Shown here one piece after another: positions 57,876 to 64,000 of a stretch of DNA of 64,000 nt. The position numbers and the translations under genes are program-made. Source of the DNA: Methyloversatilis sp. (GTDB lineage: Bacteria > Pseudomonadota > Gammaproteobacteria > Burkholderiales > Rhodocyclaceae); NCBI RefSeq assembly GCF_030696805.1, contig NZ_JAUYRO010000112.1:1-64000 (forward strand). Reading direction: 5' to 3'. Within the stretch, counting starts at the first letter, position 1; the number at the start of each line of letters is the position of its first letter. The notes under the pieces were generated by a model. The model ran no database searches. It was not told the origin of the DNA and was given only the letters and a program-made list of their open reading frames with translations.

Positions 57876-58358
57876 TCAAGGCGGTGTGTGAAGCGCGCAC
57901 CCGAAGCGTCCGGGAGGCTCCGGTCGCGTCGCCTGCCGGCGTGCGCGAGGTGCAACAACGGGCTCCTCACCGTCGAACAGCTGCCAATGGTGACGGGCCG
58001 CCTCGACAACCCTGGCTTCGCCGTCGGCGAGGTGGCCGTCTGCCCTTGCAGCAGCCAGCGACAGGCGCAGCACCGTCCTGCGCAGCACCGGGTCGGAGAC
58101 CTCGGCCATCAACGATGCCAAAGTGCTGTCGTCGACGTTGTCCAGCAGCGATCCCGTCCCGTAGCCGCCCAGCATAAGTTCTTCACGCAGCGTGTAGACG
58201 AGGTGGGGCAGAAGCTGCGGTACCAAGCCAAGTTCGCGCTCGGCACCCAACTTCTTCAGGATATCGAACTCGGACATGCACACTTGACCGTCGGCGATGA
58301 GCACCATCGCGACGATGCGCGCTGCGGCTTCAGGGCTGTTGTGGGGGTAGCTGCGCAT
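57876..58358 (-). CDS. TerB-like domain protein
   Basis: A 160-aa soluble helical protein. SPEAAARIVAMVLIADGQVC, MSEFDILKKLGAERELGLVP and DPVLRRTVLRLSLAAARADG with HLADGEARVVEAARHHWQL fit the TerB (tellurite-resistance/co-chaperone-like) helical fold, in which acidic residues after ADG bind metal. The start ATG 58358 lies inside the end of the HPF-like gene (29-bp overlap). Its ~30-residue Arg/Pro-rich tail looks unstructured. No other ter genes are present, so tellurite resistance is not implied. Confidence 0.7.
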   Translation of the reverse strand: MRSYPHNSPEAAARIVAMVLIADGQVCMSEFDILKKLGAERELGLVPQLLPHLVYTLREELMLGGYGTGSLLDNVDDSTLASLMAEVSDPVLRRTVLRLSLAAARADGHLADGEARVVEAARHHWQLFDGEEPVVAPRARRQATRPEPPGRFGCALHTPP

Positions 58359-58842
58359 GATGATTGGCCTTGGATGTGAACGGGTTGCTCAAAGGTGGGG
58401 CTGAAGGAAGGGGTACTGTCTCCCGCCTTGCGCGGATCCGAAAGACCGTCGCGCGGGCCCTCTGTTCGTGCAGCAGCAGCGGGCGGACGCCGGCGACCAG
58501 CGCCCCGGCCATCGTCTGCGGCTCCATGACCGTTGCGCGGTGCGTTTGAAGCACGACCTTTTGCCGCAGCCGGGACGCCACGGCCTCGACCGAGTCCCGC
58601 CAGGTTCGAGCGGTCGCGCTGATGGCCACAGGGCCGCTCCCCTGCTGCACCAGAACCTCGACGCAGCCGGGCTTTTCGGCGCCGCCTGAAGCATCGTCGA
58701 CGTCGTCCAGTTTGACCTTCACACGTGCCCCCAGCGCCTGGCACAGCCTGTTGGCCACACGCTGTTGCCACTGCTGGCCTTCACGGTCGTTGGATCGAAA
58801 CTGAAACTTCACGATGACGGTCCCGCATGGTTGAGATGCCAA
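58330..58842 (-). CDS. HPF/RaiA-like protein with unusual C-terminal tail
   Basis: A 170-aa protein. Residues about 8-105 resemble the ribosome hibernation promoting factor fold: an N-terminal strand (TVIVKFQFRSND), then QRVANRLCQALGARVKVKLD, DVDDASGGAEKPGCVEVLVQ and SVEAVASRLRQKVVLQT, comparable to the R-L-x-D-V-N-G-x-x-G-G-x-D-K-x-C pattern of some HPF relatives. The last ~60 residues are Pro/Arg/His-rich and do not fit the family, perhaps from a frameshift. It overlaps the TerB-like gene. Assignment is tentative. Confidence 0.5.
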   Translation of the reverse strand: MASQPCGTVIVKFQFRSNDREGQQWQQRVANRLCQALGARVKVKLDDVDDASGGAEKPGCVEVLVQQGSGPVAISATARTWRDSVEAVASRLRQKVVLQTHRATVMEPQTMAGALVAGVRPLLLHEQRARATVFRIRARRETVPLPSAPPLSNPFTSKANHHAQLPPQQP

Positions 58843-59182
58843 GACTCTGACGGCTTCAGGCGTTCGGTAAAAGCATAATTTGCATTACACCAAGTTCTAA
58901 AATTACGAAGTCTTTGCAGCCATGTGCTCGGGCCACGGCGAGCAGCTCGGGCAGGTCCGCGACGTCCAGACCCGGTGAACGGGGCTGTCGCGGGGACAGG
59001 CGCGCTCAGGGGCGTTGGCGCTGCACGGGGCTGACCACCGTGCGGAAGCTGTCACGCCCGGCAAAGGACTGGGCGACGCACGGTGATCGCGCCCCTGCGT
59101 TCGGGCCTACGGCCCTCACTACGGGGCGCGATCACCAACTGTGCAAATGCAATGGGTGTGTATCAGTTGTAAATTGGCAAAC
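58843..59182. other. Gap left of the IS element with a nested inverted repeat
   Basis: 340 bp with no supported gene. GTGATCGCGCCCC (59083-59095) is exactly complementary to GGGGCGCGATCAC (59123-59135), enclosing a smaller GGGCC-TAC-GGCCC hairpin (59103-59115). The left end is AT-rich and probably holds the HPF-like gene's promoter. The structure is 48 bp from the IS left end. Confidence 0.55.
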
Positions 59183-59245
59183 TGAATCGCCCCGGATTTT
59201 CTAGACACCCTGTAGCCTCACAATCGAGGCATGACGGAGGTGTTT

Positions 59246-59536
59246 ATGGAAGAGAAGAAGTCGGGTCGTCGCTTCACCGAAGAGTTCAAGGTCGAAGCGG
59301 TTAGGCAGGTCACCGAGCGTGGCCACCCAGTGGCGGAGGTTGCCGCACGCCTTGGTGTCAGTACGTACAGCCTGTACGGCTGGATCAAGCGCTATTCGGT
59401 GAGCCCGGCTCAGCGGGTACAACAAGACGGTCAGGCCGATGAGATTCGGCGCCTGAAGGCGGAATTGCGCCGGGTGAGCGAGGAGCGCGACATCCTAAAA
59501 AAGGCCGCCGCGTACTTTGCCAAGCAGTCCGGGTGA
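59246..59536 (+). CDS. IS3-family transposase OrfA
   Basis: A 96-aa DNA-binding protein of the IS. ATG 59246 was chosen because GGAGGT lies 5 bp upstream; ATG 59231 is possible. The helix-turn-helix (FTEEFKVEAVRQVTERGHPV, AEVAARLGVSTYSLYGWIKR) recognises the IS ends; a leucine-zipper-like helix (ADEIRRLKAELRRVSEERDI) follows. The A6G slippery site lies near its 3' end, allowing a fused OrfAB transposase. Confidence 0.93.
   Translation: MEEKKSGRRFTEEFKVEAVRQVTERGHPVAEVAARLGVSTYSLYGWIKRYSVSPAQRVQQDGQADEIRRLKAELRRVSEERDILKKAAAYFAKQSG
59497..59503 (+). promoter_or_regulatory. Programmed -1 frameshift site of the IS3 element
   Basis: A AAA AAG in the orfA frame (codons CTA AAA AAG). After a -1 slip the frame is open to orfB (GGC CGC CGC GTA ...), giving the OrfAB fusion transposase, as in IS3-family elements. 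The normal orfA stop is TGA at 59534-59536. Confidence 0.85.
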
Positions 59537-60408
59537 AGTACGCCTTCATCAAAGCCCACGAGATGGAATATCGCGTACGGCGCATGTGTTCGGTGATGCG
59601 CGTGCATCCGAGTGGCTATTACGCCTGGCGCACACAGCCTGCGTCGGCTCGCGCCCGAGAGGATGCCCGGCTGGGAGCACTCATCCGCACCAGTTGGGAA
59701 GAGAGTGGATGCGTCTATGGGTATCGCAAGATCAACAACGATCTGCGTGACCTGGGTGAGCGCTGCGGCAAGCATCGCGTGGCGCGTCTGATGCGCCTGG
59801 CAAAGATGAAGTCACAGACAGGGTATGCGCGCAGGCCGCACTTTCGATCCGGCAAGCCGGCAGTGGTAGCGCCGAACCATCTGCAACGCCAGTTCGCTGT
59901 CAGCGCACCGAACAAGGCTTGGGTTACCGACATCACGTACATCCGCACGCATGAGGGTTGGCTGTATCTGGCGGCAGTCCTTGATCTGTTCTCGCGGCAG
60001 GTGGTGGGCTGGTCGATGGGCGAGCGCATGACGCGCGATCTGGCCATCAACGCCTTGTTGATGGCTGTGTGGCGCCGCAAGCCGACCGAGGAGGTGATGG
60101 TGCATTCCGATCAGGGCAGCCAGTTCAGCAGCCACGACTGGCAGGATTTCCTGAAGGCGCACCATCTGAAACCGAGCATGAGCCGGCGCGGCAACTGTCA
60201 CGATAACGCGGTGGCCGAGAGCTTCTTCCAGTTGCTCAAGCGCGAGCGGATCAAGCGCAAGATCTATCCGACGCGGGCTGATGCGCGTGCCGACGTGTTC
60301 GACTACATAGAGATGTTCTACAACGTGAAGCGTCGGCATGGTTCCAGCAACGAGCTCTCGCCGGTAGAGTTTGAAAAGCAATACTTTCAGAGGCTCGGGA
60401 ACGTCTAG
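59533..60408 (+). CDS. IS3-family transposase OrfB (DDE domain)
   Basis: A 291-aa reading frame, in the -1 frame to orfA and overlapping its stop (GTGA). The HTH_21 region (GCVYGYRKINNDLRD, KHRVARLMRLAKM) precedes the rve integrase core with catalytic Asp in WVTDITYIRT, Asp in VMVHSDQGSQFSS and Glu in HDNAVAESFFQLLKRE, 35 residues on. No stops or frameshifts were seen, so the element should be capable of transposition. Confidence 0.94.
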   Translation: MKYAFIKAHEMEYRVRRMCSVMRVHPSGYYAWRTQPASARAREDARLGALIRTSWEESGCVYGYRKINNDLRDLGERCGKHRVARLMRLAKMKSQTGYARRPHFRSGKPAVVAPNHLQRQFAVSAPNKAWVTDITYIRTHEGWLYLAAVLDLFSRQVVGWSMGERMTRDLAINALLMAVWRRKPTEEVMVHSDQGSQFSSHDWQDFLKAHHLKPSMSRRGNCHDNAVAESFFQLLKRERIKRKIYPTRADARADVFDYIEMFYNVKRRHGSSNELSPVEFEKQYFQRLGNV

Positions 60409-60550
60409 AAAACCCGGGGCGATTCACCTCGAACCGCTTCCAAGCGACAGGTCATAGGCTATCCACCTTCTGCACGCTTGGCGGCGCATCGAGAGCCGTC
60501 CCCCCGCTTGGGACATCAACGATCCGCAGCTTTTACCGTCACGAAACCCG

Positions 60551-62155
60551 TCACTCCCACTCAATCGTCGCCGGCGGCTTGCCCGAAATGTCGTACACCA
60601 CGCGATTGATGCCGCGCACCTCGTTGATGATGCGGTTGCTGGTGCGGCCGAGCAGGCTGTGCGGCAGTTCTGCCCAGTGGGCGGTCATGAAGTCCTGCGT
60701 CTGCACGGCGCGCAAGGCCACCACCCACTCGTTGGTGCGGCCGTCGCCCTTGACGCCGACCGACTTCACCGGCAGGAACACGGCGAAGGCCTGGCTGGTG
60801 AGGTCGTACCAGCTCTTGCCGCTGGCCGGGTCGAGGGTGTTGCGCAGTTCTTCGATGAAGATGGCGTCGGCGCGGCGCAGCAGGTCGGCGTACTCGCGGT
60901 GGATTTCGCCAAGGATGCGCACGCCCAGGCCCGGGCCGGGGAAGGGGTGGCGATAAACCATGTCGCGCGGCAGGCCGAGCGCCACGCCCAGTTCGCGCAC
61001 TTCGTCCTTGAACAGTTCGCGCAGCGGCTCGAGCAGCTTGAGGCCGAGCTTTTCCGGCAGGCCGCCGACGTTGTGGTGCGACTTGATCACCGTCGCCTTC
61101 TTGCTCTTGGCGCCACCGGACTCGATCACGTCCGGGTAGATGGTGCCCTGGGCCAGGAAGGACGCCCCCTTGTGTCCCTCACCGCCCGCCTTCAGCCTGG
61201 CCGCCTCGGCCTTGAACACCTCGACGAATTCGCGGCCAATGATCTTGCGCTTGGCTTCCGGATCGCTGACGCCCTTCAGGTGACCGAGGAACTGGTCGGA
61301 CGCATCGACGTGGATCACCCGTGCGTGCAGCCGGCCGACGAACATGTCCATCACCATTTGCCCCTCGTTCAGGCGCAGCAGGCCGTGATCGACGAACACA
61401 CAGGTGAGCTGGTCGCCGATGGCGCGGTGGATCAGCGCGGCGGCGACCGATGAATCGACGCCGCCGGACAGGCCGAGGATGACCTCTTCGTCACCGACCT
61501 GTTCGCGGATGCGCGCGACCGCCTCCTGGATGTAGTCGCCCATGATCCAGTCGGCGGCGCAGCCGCAGACGTCGATGACGAACTTGCGCAGGATGTCGGC
61601 GCCGCGTGCGGTGTGCGTCACTTCGGGGTGGAACTGCAGGCCGTAGAAGCGGCGCGTCTCGTCGGCCATGCCGGCGATCGGGCAGCTGTCGGTCGACGCC
61701 ATCAGCTTGAAGCCGGGCGGCAGTTCGGTCACCTTGTCGCCGTGGCTCATCCACACCTTGAGCATGCCGTGGCCCTGCTCGGTGCGGAAATCCTCGATGC
61801 CGTCCAGCAACTTCGTGTGGCCGCGCGCGCGCACTTCGGCGTAGCCGAATTCGCGCACCGTACCGGCTTCCACCTTGCCGCCCAGCTGCTGCGCCATCGT
61901 CTGCATGCCGTAGCAGATGCCCAGCACCGGCACGCCCAGTTCGAACACCGCCCGCGGCGCGCGGTCGGTTTCTTCCTCGTACGCCGACATGTGGCTGCCG
62001 GACAGGATGACGCCCTGCGCGCCGAAGCCGCGCACGAAGTCGTCACTCACATCGGCCGGATGGATTTCGCAAAAGACATGCGCCTCGCGCACACGGCGCG
62101 CGATGAGCTGGGTGACCTGGGAGCCGAAATCGAGGATGAGGATCTTGTTGTGCAT
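60551..62155 (-). CDS. guaA: GMP synthase (glutamine-hydrolysing)
   Basis: Makes GMP from XMP, ATP and glutamine; 534 aa, slightly longer than the usual ~525. The class I glutaminase has [17 protein letters not shown], catalytic C81 ([17 protein letters not shown]) and HPEVTHT. The ATP-pyrophosphatase has the P-loop [16 protein letters not shown] (about 234-249). The C-terminal dimer domain ends [20 protein letters not shown]...IEWE. It lies downstream of guaB on the same strand, but a 461-bp insert with a broken gene separates them. Confidence 0.97.
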   Translation of the reverse strand: MHNKILILDFGSQVTQLIARRVREAHVFCEIHPADVSDDFVRGFGAQGVILSGSHMSAYEEETDRAPRAVFELGVPVLGICYGMQTMAQQLGGKVEAGTVREFGYAEVRARGHTKLLDGIEDFRTEQGHGMLKVWMSHGDKVTELPPGFKLMASTDSCPIAGMADETRRFYGLQFHPEVTHTARGADILRKFVIDVCGCAADWIMGDYIQEAVARIREQVGDEEVILGLSGGVDSSVAAALIHRAIGDQLTCVFVDHGLLRLNEGQMVMDMFVGRLHARVIHVDASDQFLGHLKGVSDPEAKRKIIGREFVEVFKAEAARLKAGGEGHKGASFLAQGTIYPDVIESGGAKSKKATVIKSHHNVGGLPEKLGLKLLEPLRELFKDEVRELGVALGLPRDMVYRHPFPGPGLGVRILGEIHREYADLLRRADAIFIEELRNTLDPASGKSWYDLTSQAFAVFLPVKSVGVKGDGRTNEWVVALRAVQTQDFMTAHWAELPHSLLGRTSNRIINEVRGINRVVYDISGKPPATIEWE

Positions 62156-62172
62156 GGGATATTCAGGAATCA

Positions 62173-62196
62173 GGGGACAGGGGCTGGGGTCTAGGG
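62173..62196. repeat. Left G-rich repeat flanking the S23-like pseudogene
   Basis: GGGGACAGGGGCTGGGGTCT, plus AGGG, matches the reverse complement of the block at 62591-62618 (GGGGAACAGGGGCTAGGGG), forming an imperfect inverted pair around the pseudogene. Confidence 0.7.
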
Positions 62197-62572
62197 TGAG
62201 TCCGCGAGGCGCGACGATAGGGACGCTTGCAGACCTCTGATCATCCGGCCGAGTTCATCGGCGTCCTTCAGCGTGACGTTCATTCGTTGCGCATCCACGT
62301 AATCAAGGCGATGCGAGAGAAGGAGCCGGGTTTCGATCTCGGCAAGAGAGCCGGCTGCGATCGACAGAAAACGCAGGAAATCACGCGTGGAGCTTCTTGC
62401 ATGGCCTTCGGCGATATTTGAAGGGACCGAAACAGCGGCGCGTCGCAACTGGCTCACCAGTGCGAAGCGCTCGCCCTCGGGGAAACACCGGCTCAGGGCA
62501 TAGACAGGCAAGGGCGAGATCCATTGCTCGTTGCCAGACCAGCAAATCGCGATAGCTGCGCACCTCGCTCAT
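62191..62572 (-). pseudogene. Four-helix-bundle (23S rRNA intervening sequence, S23/IVP) protein, frameshifted
   Basis: A typical S23/IVP protein split by one extra base. The first frame (ATG 62572) reads MSEVRSYRDLLVWQRAMDLAL, and the rest, VYALSRCFPEGERFALVSQL, RRAAVSVPSNIAEGHARSST, RDFLRFLSIAAGSLAEIETR, LLLSHRLDYVD, is in the next frame. A single inserted T in CCCTTGCC near 62510 explains the break; without it the protein would be about 126 aa, the family size. It lies between guaB and guaA and is flanked by inverted G-rich repeats. It could also be a sequencing error. Confidence 0.8.
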
Positions 62573-62590
62573 CCAGCCCCGGTCCCTCCA

Positions 62591-62616
62591 GCCCCTAGCC
62601 CCTGTTCCCCAGCCCC

Positions 62617-62618
<2 letters not shown>
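62591..62618. repeat. Right G-rich repeat flanking the S23-like pseudogene
   Basis: GCCCCTAGCCCCTGTTCCCC then AGCCCCTC is the imperfect inverted partner of the repeat at 62173-62196. It abuts the guaB stop codon at 62617-62619. Confidence 0.7.

Positions 62619-64000
<1,382 letters not shown>

Larger units (their letters stand above)
59183..60426 (+). mobile_element. IS3-family insertion sequence, apparently intact
   Basis: A 1244-bp element bounded by 24-bp terminal inverted repeats with one mismatch (59183-59206, starting TGAATCGCCCCGG, and 60403-60426, ending CCGGGGCGATTCA); the ends are TG...CA as in IS3. It carries orfA and orfB in the -1 arrangement with an A6G slippery site, an intact D-D-E triad and correct spacing. 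No 3-5 bp target duplication is visible (flanks AAAC and CCTC), suggesting recombination or a deletion after insertion. Confidence 0.93.

Overview
The window is high-GC, gene-dense chromosomal DNA from a betaproteobacterium. The gene set suggests the Rhodocyclales, with a Methyloversatilis-like methylotroph or alcohol oxidiser as the best guess. The evidence is a PQQ alcohol dehydrogenase with its own solute-binding-protein and two-component neighbourhood, an rnfABCDGE-nth operon, a PEP-CTERM (exosortase) protein, an abundance of c-di-GMP signalling proteins, and betaproteobacterial housekeeping genes (alaS, rlmM, rhlE, cfa, guaBA). The taxon is an inference; no rRNA or other marker was available to prove it.

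Layout. 1-2731: start of alaS (cut by the window edge), glpK and a Sel1-repeat protein. 2753-5825: LuxR-type response regulator and histidine kinase, divergent from a periplasmic solute-binding protein. 6039-9505: a minus-strand operon of aldo/keto reductase, orphan UgpB, a 78-aa protein and UgpQ. 9592-12468: rlmM and rhlE. 12469-16337: a PedH/ExaF-type quinoprotein alcohol dehydrogenase carrying the extra Asp of lanthanide enzymes, behind a sigma-54-like promoter, then a second solute-binding protein paralogous to the first, and a cupin. 16787-23990: pbpC, small conserved genes, cfa and a DinG-family helicase. 24164-24695: a brnTA toxin-antitoxin pair with a clean palindromic operator. 25015-32931: a hypothetical gene, a GGDEF-EAL protein, a sensor kinase with a built-in solute-binding domain, a crotonase-fold protein, DUF488, YidB and a small membrane protein. 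33082-39380: rnfABCDGE-nth. 39470-51750: two signalling operons, one coupling a lipoprotein solute-binding protein to a kinase, a response regulator and a GGDEF-EAL effector, the other an HD-GYP phosphodiesterase with a hybrid kinase. 52112-54066: PEP-CTERM protein, also with a sigma-54-like promoter, and 3-hydroxybutyrate dehydrogenase.

54067-60550 looks like an accessory stretch. It holds a cation antiporter, ExoD, a decayed DUF2062 gene, TerB-like and HPF-like genes, and an intact IS3-family element with a canonical A6G frameshift site. 60551-64000 is guaA and guaB (guaB cut by the right edge). Their operon is split by a frameshifted four-helix-bundle (S23/IVP) gene framed by inverted G-rich repeats.

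How the genes may work together: the kinase-regulator pair, the two related solute-binding proteins and the alcohol dehydrogenase plausibly form one periplasmic alcohol-oxidation and sensing module. This would parallel moxZYX/mxaYB and the MxaJ/XoxJ proteins of known methylotrophs, but no cytochrome c partner or PQQ-synthesis gene lies in the window. The c-di-GMP enzymes and the PEP-CTERM/ExoD genes point to an attached or flocculating lifestyle.
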